A stretch of DNA of 64,000 bases from Piliocolobus tephrosceles (Eukaryota > Chordata > Mammalia > Primates > Cercopithecidae). The position numbers and the translations under genes are program-made. The stretch lies in the NCBI RefSeq assembly GCF_002776525.5, contig NC_045448.1, positions 106,181,839 through 106,245,838 on the forward strand, read 5' to 3'. Positions 10,615 to 21,989 of this stretch are shown piece by piece. The notes under the pieces are model-generated. The model saw nothing but the letters and a program-made list of their open reading frames with translations, did not search any database and had not been told where the DNA came from. How positions within the stretch are numbered: position 1 is the first letter of the stretch; every line of letters starts with the position of its first letter.

Positions 10615-11327
10615 TGTATTAGTCCATTCTCACATTGCTATAAAGAAATATTGGAGACTGGGTAATCTATAAACAAAAGAGGTTTAATTGGATCATGGTT
10701 CTGCAGGCTGTACAGGAAGCATGGCAGCATCTGCTTTTGGGGAGGCCTCAGGAAGCTTCCATTTATGGCAGAAGGTGAAGAAGGAGCCAGTACTTACGAT
10801 GCCAGAGCAGGAGAAAGAGAGTGGAGGGGAGGTGCTGCACACTTTTAGACAACCAGATCTCATGAGAACTCAGTCACTATACAGTACTCAGGAGGGATGG
10901 TGCTAAACCATTCATGAGAACTCCATCCCCATGATTTAATCACCCTCCCACCAGGCCCTCCTCAAACACTGGAGATTACAATTTTTTTTTTCTTTTTGAG
11001 ACAGAGTCTTGCTCCATTGCCCATGCTGGAGTACAGTGACATGATCTTGGCTCACAGCAACCTCTGCCTAACAGGTTCAAGCGATTCTCCCACTTCAGCA
11101 CCCTCAAGTAGCTGGGACTACAGGCATGTGCCAACATATCCAGCTAATTTTTTGTAGAGACAGAGTTTCGCCATGTTGCCCAGGCTGGCGTTGAACTCCT
11201 GAGTTCAAACGATCCACCAATCTTGGCCTCCCAAAGTGCCGGAATTACAGGCATGAGCCCCCATGCCCAGCGAGGGATTATAATTTGACATGTGATCAGG
11301 GCCGGGACACGAATCCAAACCATATCA
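10615..11327 (-). mobile_element. solo MaLR LTR (MST-like), inserted in Tigger
   Basis: From tgtattagtccattctcac to aaccatatca, with a 5-bp target duplication ctgct on both sides (10,610-10,614 and 11,328-11,332). It is itself broken by an Alu. No internal region is present, so it formed by LTR-LTR recombination. Confidence 0.85.
10982..11271 (-). mobile_element. Alu inside the MaLR LTR
   Basis: Antisense Alu starting at the poly-T (ttttttttttctttttgagacagagtc) and ending at ccccatgcccagc. It is diverged. It lies within the LTR, and the LTR text continues on both sides. Confidence 0.88.
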
Positions 11328-12000
11328 CTGCTAAAACTTAGTTGTAACCCCAAAACCAATGCTCAAAGCATGTTTGCAGACAGGTGCATGCTCACAGAAG
11401 TGAAAAAATCTGAGTCACCTACTGCCTTCTTGTTTTAGCTCTCCTACTGTAAACACGCTTATAGGGTTAGGCATGAGTATGTTAATGAGTCAGCAACATA
11501 TATTAAGATATCTTTGAACAGAAACACACATAAAACAAAGTTATGTATTGATTAGTTGATGAAAATATGGTGACCAGAGGCCTGCAGGAACCTAATCTTG
11601 TATGTCCCCTAGGAGCAATGATTCAGTATTCAGTGTTAGATGCAACTTTACAGAATGTAACTACATGAATAGTGAGAATCAACTGCATTTTATTTTCTTT
11701 GTTGCTATTGTAAATGAGGTTTTTCACTATCAACATATCTTCTAATTGATCATGCTTTCTGTATATTGATTTCTATGTATTAAATTTATATCCTTCATCT
11801 CACTGAATTCTTTTGTTTGGATTAGTGTTATTGATACAGGTTTTTCAGATGTTGTCTTTTCTCATATGCAAACATCATTTTCCTTCTTCTTTTCCAATTA
11901 TTATTCCTCTAATTGATTTCTCTTGACTAGTTTTGTTGGCGACAACCCACCCACCTTTTATAAGGACAGTTTTTCCTCTATGCGGAACTGCTCTGAGTTG

Positions 12001-12640
12001 GTAAGAGACTGTGTCATTGAGCTGCAGACTTCTAGAGTTGGAAAGCAGCTGAGAAGTATGTAGATGACTTTCACTTGATGCATGGAATATTTTTTACATC
12101 ACTTAATTGGTGATCCAGTCTCTTTTTGAATATCTGTTCCCTTTTTTCTGAAGAACATTTTTCTGTTTCAAGGATTCACCTCGTACCCATTCTACGTAGC
12201 TTATATCTGGTTTTCAATCACTCCATTCCTATAGCAATCACCCACGGCCCCTGGCTTGTGATCCAGGCCTATTATATAGGGTGGCCATAAAATCTAGATA
12301 CATAGGCATTATTATTATCATCATTATTATTGTGTGTGTCTGTGAGTGTGTTTAACAGATTGAACCCCCTTTATTACTTCTGGTATATGCTAAAAGTACA
12401 GATTTATTCAGCAAAAAAATCAAACGCACAAATCATCTGAGGCAATGAAAGCATCCAGGTGCACGTTCAGGGATTTATGAAAATGCATTAATGTACTGCT
12501 GCCATTATTCTATAAAGCCAATTATCTTTAAAGGAGATTTAAATAATAAGAAAAAAAGCCTTTCATATATATACCGTCAGTTGCTATTTCTGGTACTCTT
12601 CATTGTCTGTGTCATTCGGAGCTGATTCCAATGAGCTTTT
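12001..12640. other. intergenic, no gene seen
   Basis: Unassigned DNA with a short ATT/GT-rich microsatellite at 12,308-12,352. It also holds the second copy of a 24-bp sequence also found at 10,460. Confidence 0.5.
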
Positions 12641-12649
12641 CTCTCTCTC

Positions 12650-12903
12650 TTTTTTTTTGAGATGGACTCTTGCTCCAGAGTCACCTCCTGGGTTCAAGCA
12701 TTTCTTCCGCCTCAGCCTCTCCTCCTGAGTAGCTGGGATTATAGGTGCAAGCCACCACACCCAGCTAATTTTTTTATTTTCAGTAGAGACAGGGTTCCAC
12801 CATGTTGGCCAGGCTGGTCTCGAACTCCTGAGCTCAGGTGATCCGCCCACCTCGGCCTCCCAAGTGCTGGGATAACAGACATGAGCCACCACGTTTGGCT
12901 GGC
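12650..12903 (-). mobile_element. Alu, internally deleted
   Basis: Antisense Alu missing part of the right monomer (cttgctccagagtcacctcctgggttc joins distant parts). It is older than the AluY copies. Confidence 0.85.
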
Positions 12904-12905
12904 TT

Positions 12906-13740
12906 TTCTCTTTATTATGGGTTATTTTCCTGCTGTTTTTCACATCTGTCTTTAGGCGAGTCTTTGATTGGATGTCAGACATTGTAAATTTTACCTTGTT
13001 GGATGGTGAATATTTTTGCATCCATGTAAGTATCCTTGATCTTTGTTCTGGGACACAGGTATTTGGAAACAGGTTTGATCCTTCCCAGGCTTGCTTTTCA
13101 GCTTTGTTAGGTTGGGACCATGGAAGCATTTAGTCAAATGCCAGTTTTGCTCCACTATTGAGACAAATTCCTGAATACTTTATCTGATGCCCCATGAATA
13201 ATATTTTCCACTTTGGCTGAAGGAAACAGGAAATATTCCCAGCCCTGTGTAAACTGTAGGAATTATCCCTTGTAATCATTTTGAGTGGTCCTTTCTCTGG
13301 TCTTCAGTAATTTCCTCACAGCCATGCACTTATTAGCTGAAGACTCAACAGGGCCACTCCGCAGGTCTCCAGAGGGCTTTCTCTCCGCAGCTCTCTGCTC
13401 ACCAGCCCTGACCCTGGTAAACTCCAGCTGCGTTGGTCTCCTCAGAATTCCATGTCCATCTCCTCATCTCCCAGAGGCTGCCAGGCTGTGTCTGGGTTTC
13501 CTCTCCCTATGCTGCAACCTGGAAATGTCTCCAGGAAGCAACTGGGACACGCACAGGGCTCATCACATTTGTCTCTCTAAGAGTACTGTCCTTATCACCT
13601 GACGGCCAACGTTTTAGAAACTGTTGTTACATACATTTTAGCAGGTGGGTTAGTTGTTTTGGTGGGAGTGTAAATCTAGTTTCTGCCATTCTGTATTGGT
13701 TGGAGGTGGAAGTTCACTGTTGTAATTGCAACTTCCTCCA
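12906..13740. mobile_element. ancient L1-like sequence
   Basis: The phrases cagacattgtaaattttaccttgttggatg and ctaccaatgcccc-like text fit an old L1M 3' region. The open frames here show no recognisable protein. Confidence 0.45.
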
Positions 13741-15000
13741 TTACACTGAAGTAGGCACTATCATTGAACACATCAAGTGATGGCCTCGTGCACTGCAATG
13801 TAACACCAATGCAACTAGTATTGTATATATTTGCCCTATAGTCATTTGTCTCTGCTCATACCCCACCACCAGACACCAGTGATTGTTCCAATAAGAGTGG
13901 AGATGAAGAGACTGAGATGGGTACAGAGGGAAGATAACCACCTTCCAAGTGTCTGCTGGAATCTCTCTGGAGCCTGGCAGGCTGTCAGCCCTCAAATGCT
14001 TGTTGCATAATTGAATGAATGTATGCAGGCTCACGTGCATGCTCGCATGAAAAAATGAACCAATGTCTATGACTGGGTGGGTTTCTAAACTGCTCCACTA
14101 GTTCTCCAGACCAGACACCTTGCTTCCTTCAGACCCTCATACCCTTCCTTCCTTCCAGATACAACTCTCATTAGCGGAGACTGCTCCAGAGCCTTCCTGC
14201 TGGGAGGGAACGTCTGAGTTCTAGGAGGCATGTTGCCTCCCACAAGCACTGTTCCTTGCCTTGTTTCAAACAGTTCCCTCACTCTTCAATTCCTTCCTCA
14301 CTGCATTATTGTTTTTAGCCCGATGCTGAGCAAATGTCCCTTATTTTATTTTCATATTTTTAGAAGTGGATTAGTCCTTTAATTTCTTCACCATAACCCT
14401 GGCTACTCCTAGCTTTCAGGAATGTGAACGCCACTTTTAATTGGATTGTACATTTTTAGAGTATCAGAACTCTGCCCTATCTGTTCTATTTGCAAAAAGC
14501 ATCCAGTATTTTCCCTAATGATGACCTGTGCTCTGTTTTCATCTAGCCTCAGGGATCTTACTGACTAGAAAAAGGAAATTTGATGGAGCGATTTCATTTT
14601 TGAGGTTAGTAAACATAACTGAATACTTTCATATGTCATTGCTAAAATGTGTTCAGAGAAAAATGGTAACAAATAAACAATCCAACAATCCAATGGTTTT
14701 GAAATGTTTCCAGTGTAAGAATTTTTATTCTGGTTTCGTGCTCAATTAGAGTTACCTACAACAGACTACAGACAAAAATAATTAGTAAAGGCTCAATGAA
14801 AATGTCAGGAAACAATACAGCAGGGGATGTTCAGTCTTGCAGATCTCAGACAAGTTACCGGGTCTGAATTTCAGTCCCAACACTGGGTGACAAAATCTCT
14901 AATTTAGATGTGATAATTAATTTAAAACAAGATTGCCGGCTTGGATCCTGATTACGCTGACTTGTAAACAATTTGAAAGTCCTGTGACCGTCATCTTACA
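13741..15000. other. intergenic, no gene recognised
   Basis: No repeat or exon that I can name, apart from the candidate polyadenylation signal at 14,724. This is the DNA just downstream of VWA3B. Confidence 0.5.
14724..14729 (-). terminator. candidate VWA3B polyadenylation signal
   Basis: This is the first AATAAA I see on the minus strand after the VWA3B stop codon. A GT-rich stretch (ttggattgttggattgtttatttg) lies about 25-60 nt further on. It would give a 3' UTR of roughly 0.85 kb that crosses the CpG-rich block. An unrecognised variant signal closer to the stop, or a spliced 3' UTR, is equally possible. Confidence 0.3.
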
Positions 15001-15099
15001 GGTTAAAACTTCTGGGGGTGGGGCGTCTACCAGAAGATGGAATACAATTTTGTGAGTACCGGCGGAAAACAGGATAAAGAACAGTCAGAAGAAGCCAGA

Positions 15100-15750
15100 A
15101 CCAGTGTGGTCAAGCGGGCAGGGGAGGCGGCAGGGACAGAGGGGAGAGAAGCGTTTGCCATAGACAGGGCAGACGCGGGCGGCGCGGAGGGCGGCCTTAC
15201 CTCAGCGGAGGGGCCAGCTCCAGCGTCAGGGCTGAGGTCTGAGTGGCCTGGAAGAGCGCTGGTCTCTTAAACATGGCTGCCACCAGACGGCCTCAAGATG
15301 TCTCCGGGGCGCTCCTCAGCCCTTCGCTGCTGTGGGTGGCTCGGAGAGTACAGGGCGGGGCTGCTCCAGGTGAAGGTTTGGCCGTGATGGCTGCTGGGTC
15401 CTAGCCGCCTGGCCGCGGGGAGGCGGAGCTGGGCTGTCTGGGGAAGCGGAGATCACCATTACTTAAGGATGTAGGGTCTTTGCTGCACTGGAGCCTACAC
15501 AGGCCCAGAAGCTGGAGGATGACGTTAGGTGTGCCATTCTTGAAAGGGATTTCAGGGCGTTCCTGAGATAAGCGATGTTGTGGTCCCCCCCATCACTCAA
15601 ACCTTGGGCTCGGTGTGTGTCCCAGGGCGGGACCCGTTGGAGCTGGTGCCGTGGGAGGAGCCGTCTGAGTCCGAGGGCGCCGCCTGCTGGAGAGGAGGCT
15701 GCTTGGCGGGCCTCTTTTTCCTCCTGGGCTTCTCTGGTCTTGGCTCTCTG
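15100..15750. promoter_or_regulatory. CpG-rich block, possible CpG-island promoter
   Basis: Dense CpG and GC-box-like runs (for example gcgggcggcgcggagggcgg and ccgcggggaggcggagctggg) appear here, in a window that is otherwise AT-rich and CpG-poor. The block overlaps the end of VWA3B, where a promoter of that gene is not expected. It may be an independent promoter, in either direction, or simply a GC-rich terminal exon and UTR. No clear TATA box is visible. Confidence 0.45.
15201..15274 (-). CDS. candidate first coding exon of an unidentified transcript
   Basis: On the minus strand a G at -3 precedes ATG (15,274). The 24-codon open segment starts MFKRPALFQATQTSALTLEL. It ends at CTGAG|gtaagg (15,200), a strong splice donor. 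It lies inside the CpG-rich block and about 320 bp past the VWA3B stop. I do not recognise the peptide. It could be a downstream gene's first exon, a spliced 3' UTR of VWA3B, or chance. No second exon was found. Confidence 0.25.
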
Positions 15751-15819
15751 GAATCCTGCGTGTCCGCTTCTTTTAGTGGCCAGAAAAGGAAAGCAGAGTT
15801 CCTCGTCTCCACATCCTCT
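15597..15819 (-). CDS. VWA3B: VWA3B last coding exon with stop
   Basis: The exon follows a strong acceptor, gatctctctgtctctag (15,821-15,820). One base completes Ala, then 73 residues run to the TGA at 15,599-15,597. The start EDVETRNSAFLFWPLKE is hydrophobic. A highly basic stretch (EKPRRKKRPAKQ) and a Ser/Gly/His-rich end (SDSDGSSHGTSS) follow and are probably disordered. The basic cluster could act as a nuclear-localisation or binding signal, but that is inference. The exon is GC- and CpG-rich, unlike the others, and sits beside a CpG-rich block. With it, the in-window part of VWA3B totals about 299 residues. Confidence 0.85.
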
Positions 15820-15829
15820 CTAGAGACAG

Positions 15830-17350
15830 AGAGATCGGGGTTACCCTGTCTTGATGGCTGCGGGATCTACAGAGATGTCCAAGCCATCCCCATGGCTGCT
15901 TCTCAGCTCCTTTGCCCATGTCCCTCTTCCCATGGAAAGGAGTCTCTGGAGCACTGTGCACCCAATGCTTTAGGCTGGGCTTAGTGCCACTCAGTTCATT
16001 TCCACGAGCCTTTGGTGTCTGGGAGCCTCCCACGGCATGGAGAACTTGAATATACAGACCCATCCTGACCCAGCCAGTGAAGGAACAACTCCAGCCCAGA
16101 AGCCCCTGGAAACGCCTCAGCATAGACCTGTGTCCCCTCCAGGGAGATGAGCTTGGCCTCATCACAGCCCAGTTCATCCCTGAACTGAAGCTTGTACATC
16201 AGAGATATTCTTTCACACCCTGAGTTTCTCTAATGATTCCAAGGTATACTATCGGGAACATTTTCCCAAATGTCCAAAATGGTATGATTTGTAATGACAT
16301 TGAACTTCGGAATGACTATGAAGTCACTGAGCTAGATTACTATTTAGAAAATGCGCTGACAAAGCTTATTTACCCAGAAGTGCTGTCCTTCAAAGGTAGC
16401 ACCTTGGGAACACCGTGACCTCATTCCAGCCATGCCTCCATGGCTCACGGTTTTGGGAGCTCACCTTTTTTCACAGCCTTCAGGGTAAGTTAAGGACACC
16501 TGCCGCCTAGTGTTAAACCTTATTTTGTTCCCGTAATCAGTATCAGCTATCTTGATTGCCCTGCCTTCAATCTGAATAATTTTTTGTTTTGTTTTTTACT
16601 CCGCATAACTTCTGACTATTACTGCTTCAGATCCTTCTGGAAATTGTCAGGGAAAAACCAAAACAAAACAATAAAGTGGAAAGAGAGTTTTTTTGTTATT
16701 TCCAAATAGAAAACGTCATCATTCAAATTCCTTGTGAAAGAATCAAGATTCATTACACATGATAATTTTCAAAGACTGGCTCAAAGACTCAGGAGAGAAT
16801 TCCCAAGAGAGATGAAAACATTGGCCTGGGCGATAGCAGTGACATTGAGAAAAGCCTTTCTGGGAGGCCACAGACAAAAATCATCTTTAAATCTGAGGCC
16901 AGCGCTTGTGTGGATGTATACGTTCTGTGATAGCAGGTTCTGAGAGACTTCTAGGAATCATGTTTCAAGGTTGCATTTACTGCCCCTGCTCTGTGAAGTC
17001 TAAACTCTTATCCATCACGTTACCCTCAGCTATCCCTCAAATTGCTACCGCTCTCCAGAGCAGAATAAGTTGATATATTCTGTTTCTTTTTCACGTTTTT
17101 TCTCTATTTGCCATGAATTAGTATCCATGATTACAGTTCAGTCCTTAACCTATAATCTCTCAGAAAGAGGAGCGACAAGAAGGGGATGTGAGAAGTAGAG
17201 AGATTTTCAGGCACTAAAGGCATGGAAAGAACATGCCTTTCCAGGGAGACGCCTACCCACCCGCCTGGAGGACTCTGGGAAGAAGAACAGGAGAGACCCA
17301 GGAGCAGCGTGTGGACAGCCCTCACCTAGGGGACTGGTCACCCAACTCAC
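15830..17350. other. VWA3B intron, mostly unassigned
   Basis: Low-repeat sequence next to the last exon. It holds the plus-strand exon-like segment at 16,244-16,391 described in the findings. Otherwise nothing could be assigned. Confidence 0.5.
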
Positions 17351-17359
17351 CAACCACCT

Positions 17360-17850
17360 GAATAATGAATAATGGAATTCTAGTGAGGCAAAAATGAAAC
17401 AAGAGGTGTCACTGTCATGGAAAGGTGCAAATGACATATTGTTAAGTGGAAAACACGTCACACAACAGAATGCATATTACATCTTCATTTTTGTTATGAA
17501 AATTGTGAATCCGTAAGGATGACCGGAGCCCTTGCATTAAACTGTTCACAGTCACCCTTGGAAAATGAATTCCAGTACAGCTGTCACTTTCTTGACATTA
17601 AAAAAAGTTTGCAATTGTCATACATGATAAGGAGAAAAAAATACAGCTTTTGATATAAGCTGATACGAGCTTATGGTGAAATAAGAATCACCACAGTGGG
17701 GAAGACACTGTAGAAGGACCTATAACAAGGGGAAAATGGTGGTTTCTTTCGAAATGTGGGACGATGGGTGGTTTTTGTATTATTTCTGCTTGTTTTTAAT
17801 TTAGAAATGTTATTAACTCTGCATTACTTTTGGAATAAGAATAAAGCAGC
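17360..17850 (+). mobile_element. ancient L1 3'-end-like sequence
   Basis: The motifs ggtgcaaatgacatattgttaagtgg and gtttttaatttagaaatgtt, ending in an A-rich piece, resemble L1M 3' ends. It is strongly diverged. Confidence 0.4.
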
Positions 17851-17859
17851 ACAAGTCAT

Positions 17860-19490
17860 CACGATTAGTACAAAAAGCAGGCAGGAATTTTGATAAAAGT
17901 CTTAAAGCAAATACCACTTGGCTTCTGTATTTTACACTCCAGGACGGCTGTGGTCAGCCAAGTTCAAGATCTTTCACAAGGAAGTGTCTCCTTATGGGAG
18001 GGGTGGGAGCAGGAGGCAGGGTGGGTGTGAATCTGATGTGAAGGCCTCAACCCCACCCCCGTTGCCCACACACCTCCCTCTCCTACCTGACCCAAGCCCA
18101 CTCAGTGGAAGGGGGAGGGCCGCCAGGGTCCTGAACTCCAGCCAGCGGCGTTCTCCACCAGCACTCCTAGAAAAGACCCACGGAGTGGCTTTCTTTTGCC
18201 CAACCTCATGCCCAAACAGAGTTCAATTAAGTGCTCTATTAATTAAGTTAGGCTACAGATCTGGTTGAATAACATGATCAACCTACAATAAATATGTGCG
18301 CCTGTTCAGAGCCGGGCAGCCAGGCGCTGTGCTGGTTCCACTTCTGGGAAGAAACTGCTGAGTGTCCACTCCATGCCCTCCCGGGGTCCGAACCCACCCC
18401 CTTCACTGGATGAAGCATTGGCAGCTTGTCAGTAATCCTGCTGGATCCCTGAGGTCTCGTTTGTATTCTGCCCTCAGTGTCTCTCTCTCAGCAAGGCTGT
18501 CTTAGAACATAAAGAACAAGAGGACCCATGGAGCAGGCACCAGCAGATGTTTGATGAAGACCCGGTGGGGGGCTTTCGACAGCTGAAGGGGCGGAGAATG
18601 AAGAGACGGATAAGCAAAGGCTGTTGCTATCTGAATGGCTACCGCTGGCCCTGAAGGCTGGCAAATCTCTGTGTCTCCTTGTGTCCCCTTGTCCCATGTC
18701 CTAGGGCACCACCACGTGCTTCCTGAATGTAAGCAGTGGCATGTGTCCTTCTGAACTACATAGGACACTCCCAGACAGGGTTTGTTGCTGAACTGCACGT
18801 TTTTCAGGGCTTTGTTCCAGCATAAGAAATGGGGCTTCTACTCCAACCGGAGGGGACAGAGGGAGCTAATGACATACAGAGGCTTAATGATTTCAAATGC
18901 ACAGACGCCTCTTAGGAGAAAATCGTCAGGAGTGACCAGGCGAGATTAAGGGCAGTGATTCATCTAATGTAATGTCAGAGGCAGTGCTGAATCTTGACGT
19001 TTCAATCAGTGACTTAATTTCACTGACGTCAGGAGACAATGTGAGTCCACAACACTACACAGGGTCCAGGGAGGAGCGTTAAACACTGTGGACGGTACTG
19101 TTTCCAATGGGACATACCCCCAAATCCCATGGCTTCATGGAAAGTTACTCAACCCCTCAAAAGAGAGATAATGAGAGGCTAATATTTTGTGTAACAGGGA
19201 CTGGGGGGAACAGGGGTTGACCAGAGATCCAGACAAACCCCACCTGGCCCTGGGAGGGTCTCTCCTCCTGCCAACTCATACACAGCCACGTCCCCAAGAC
19301 CACACAATGACCCTCAAGCAGCAAGAGAAGAACATGCCTCGCCGCCAGGGCCCCAGAACCCAACAGCTTCCTCCAGGTGCCTGAGGTTTCTCTGGAGCAC
19401 AGAAGAAATGCTGAGTCCCATTTTGCTTTCCTGATATCACATTTGGAATATTATTATTATTTTTTTAAAATAAATCATACTCTCTCTAAA
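17860..19490. other. VWA3B intron, no feature recognised
   Basis: Unique-looking intronic DNA. Open frames on both strands are short, overlapping and without family motifs. Confidence 0.5.
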
Positions 19491-19497
19491 GAGACTT

Positions 19498-19801
19498 TTT
19501 CTTTTTTCTTTTTTTTCTTTTTTTTTACAGTCTTGCTCTGTCGCCCAGGCTGGAGTGCAGTGGTGTGATCTCGGTTCACCACAAGCTCCAGCTCCTGGAT
19601 TCCAGTGATTCTCCTCTCAGCCTCCTGAGTAGCTGGGATTAAGGGTGCCCACCACCACGCCTGGCTAATTTTTGTATTTTTAGTAGAGGTGGGGTTTCAC
19701 CATGTTGGCCAGGCTGGTCTCAAACTCCTGATCTCAAATGATCTGCCCACTTTGGCCTCCCGAAGTGCTGGGGTTACAGGCGTGAGCCACTGCCCCCACC
19801 C
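19498..19801 (-). mobile_element. Alu (AluS-like)
   Basis: Antisense Alu from the poly-T to gtgagccactgcccccacc. Confidence 0.9.
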
Positions 19802-20321
19802 AAGAGTCTTCTTAAGGAGAAGTCTTGAAGGTAATTTGCCCAAACCGTGCTCTGTTAAGGGTGAGGGGAGGAAGGATTCCAGCTCATCTGGGAGCGAGTT
19901 CTAGCTAGTTACGTGGCACCAGGTGTGTGCGTTCAGTTCAGGCGGCCTGAAATCCCAGCCTGTGGGTGGTTGAGTAACGCCTGCTACAGGCACCTCTTCT
20001 CCACTGGAGAACACCAGCAGCTGGAGCATCAGACCCACCAGGTACCTCCCCCTGCCCCGGCCAGAGGCCACAGCCCTCTGATGGGAACGGACAACAGGGG
20101 AGGCAGCCAGGGAAGGACTTGGTCTGTGAGTCCCCTGCCCTGGCAAGGCGAGAGGATGCCAGATAGAGGAAAATCCCCCTGTTCTGCCTGCTTCTTGTAG
20201 TTATTGAGAAGGACCACATGGGAGAAACTACACGTGTGTTCTCAAATGGAGGAAGTTAAAGACAGGATAAGGACTATTCTCCCTCAGAAAAGACATCTCT
20301 GATGCCATGGAATGTAGCAGA

Positions 20322-20400
20322 AAGCTCAGGGAAGGGAAGAGAAGGGAAGGGAAGGGAAGGGAAGGGAAAGGAAGGGAAGGGAAGGGAAGGGAAGGGAAGA
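20322..20400. repeat. (GGGAA)n microsatellite
   Basis: Nearly pure pentanucleotide array of gggaa units with gaga and aagg interruptions. It creates open frames of Gly/Lys/Glu-type residues that are artefacts. Confidence 0.95.
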
Positions 20401-20680
20401 GCAGTCATTTCCCTCCATCGGACACATTGTCTTGAAAGACACGCCTCTCAGCTGTGTGTCAGAGAATGCTGTCGTCATGCTGCAAAGGACAGAGAAAATC
20501 TGCACCCGCCTTGCTGGTTTCACATTGCAAATATGGCAATACCAGCATCTCCTCCTTGAGGAACGAGTAGTCTGGAATTGAGCAATACTGATAACATATT
20601 TTATAAGCCAACCTTGTTTTTTTAGAAAAAGTCTTTAAGAATCATTTAGGTGTCAGATTTTAAGTTGAAAATGAAAATGT

Positions 20681-20978
20681 GGCTGGGTGCGGTGGCTCAA
20701 GCCTGTAATCCCAGCACTTTGGGAGGCCGAGACGGGCGGATCACGAGGTCAGGAGATCGAGACCATCCTGGCTAACACAGTGAAACCCCGTCTCTACTAA
20801 AAAATACAAAAAACTAGCCGGGCGAGGTGGCGGGCGCCTGTAGTCCCAGCTACTCGGGAGGCTGAGGCAGGAGAATGGCGTAAACCCGGGAGGCGGAGCT
20901 TGCAGTGAGCTGAGATCCGGCCATTGCACTCCAGCCTGGGCGACAGAGCCAGACTCCGTCTCAAAAAAAAAAAAAAAA
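20681..20978 (+). mobile_element. young AluY (monkey subfamily)
   Basis: Full-length Alu with few changes and an uninterrupted A-tail. An exact 14-bp target duplication, gaaaatgaaaatgt, lies at 20,667-20,680 and 20,979-20,992. The sequences ctagccgggcgaggtggcgg and gagatccggccatt are what I associate with cercopithecid AluY lineages. Confidence 0.95.
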
Positions 20979-20999
20979 GAAAATGAAAATGTGCATCAG

Positions 21000-21895
21000 C
21001 TTTTGCCGTGTTCAACAGTTTTGAGCCCTTCGGCCTCCAGATGCCTTTCTTCCTGCCTTTCACTGTGCACTGTCCTCACTCAGAAGCCAGAAGAGAGACC
21101 TGCAGGAAAGGCCCCCGGAAGGAATGAAAGGAGGACGGGGGGAAGATGGAGGCTGTTTGGGTCCAGGCATCCCTTGTCTTACCCTGCAAGCAGATAGCTA
21201 TAGTAAATTCAGTATTTAAAAATTAAACTTAGTCAAATAATGTTCTGTTGGAGATGTAACCTACACTACATGTCTTTAATAGCCTGTGAAGACGGCATCA
21301 GGATTTTTTTAGATGGCCTCATTTGGAATGTAAACAGTAAATTAGAGGTTCCTCTTCAAAGACTTTCCGCCCCATCTAATTAGGAATAAATAGTAACTTC
21401 TCTTAGAAGCAAAATTTATTGAAAGACCTGTGCTAACATTCTTAAACATCTGCTGGCTGTGATAAAGATATCCATGTACCTTATGTTCTTAGCTCCCACT
21501 ATTTAGCCTAAATACTTGCCCTGGCATATATATATATACTGGTCCAAGTCAGCATTAGGTCATAGCCTGTTCCTCTTCCTTATCTGAAGGTGTTTTTACC
21601 TTTCTCAGCATTCCACAAGTTACTTCCTCCTTCCTTTGTTCTCCTCTGCCTTTGACTCTTTTAAAAAGTTCTAAGCTGTTAGCCAGTCGGGACAAATACA
21701 GAACGTGAGGTCCCGTTCCAGCCAGTGGAAACCGGACACAACAGTAGGATGGATGCATCAGGTTATAAATGACCCTGCTCCTTTGTTCGGTGTACTCTCA
21801 TGGCAAAACTGCTGGCAAGTGTACCCTTTCTGCAGGAAATAAAAATGGCCTTGCTGAGGAAATTAAATTATGTTCAAGTGCTATTATTTACAGCA
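21000..21895. other. VWA3B intron, possible LTR remnant at the right
   Basis: A short TA array lies at 21,526-21,538. The stretch at 21,780-21,895 (ctgcaggaaataaaaatggcc) resembles the end of an old LTR but cannot be named. Confidence 0.35.
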
Positions 21896-21900
21896 CCAGG

Positions 21901-21982
21901 AACGAGCATTTCTAACAGGAATAATGGTGTGAACGCTCCCTAACGAGCATTTCTAACAGGAATAATGGTGTGAACGCTCCCT
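21901..21982. repeat. 41-bp perfect tandem duplication
   Basis: The unit beginning aacgagcatttctaacagga and ending gaacgctccct occurs twice head to tail (21,901-21,941 and 21,942-21,982), with no difference that I can see. Confidence 0.95.
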
Positions 21983-21989
21983 TTACACA

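Larger units (their letters stand above)
10563..11692. mobile_element. Tigger-type DNA transposon, interrupted
   Basis: The left end cagtccatgctcattatttacag and the right end atagtgagaatcaactg are inverted copies of each other. A TA lies at the left and its decayed form (ca) at the right, as expected for a Tc1/mariner-class target. The inner part resumes after the LTR at 11,333 with ttgtaaccccaaaaccaatgctc. Degenerate transposase-region phrases lie at 11,470-11,600. Confidence 0.7.
10330..12000 (-). mobile_element. antisense old L1, split by nested insertions
   Basis: Antisense L1 text ends at gttaagtttattctaggta (10,562) and resumes at cattttattttctttgttgctattg (11,692). The gap is filled by the Tigger/LTR/Alu nest. 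Confidence 0.7.

Noticed and set aside
20302..20559. open frames over the gggaa array
   Set aside because: The Gly/Lys/Arg/Glu repeats are microsatellite translation.
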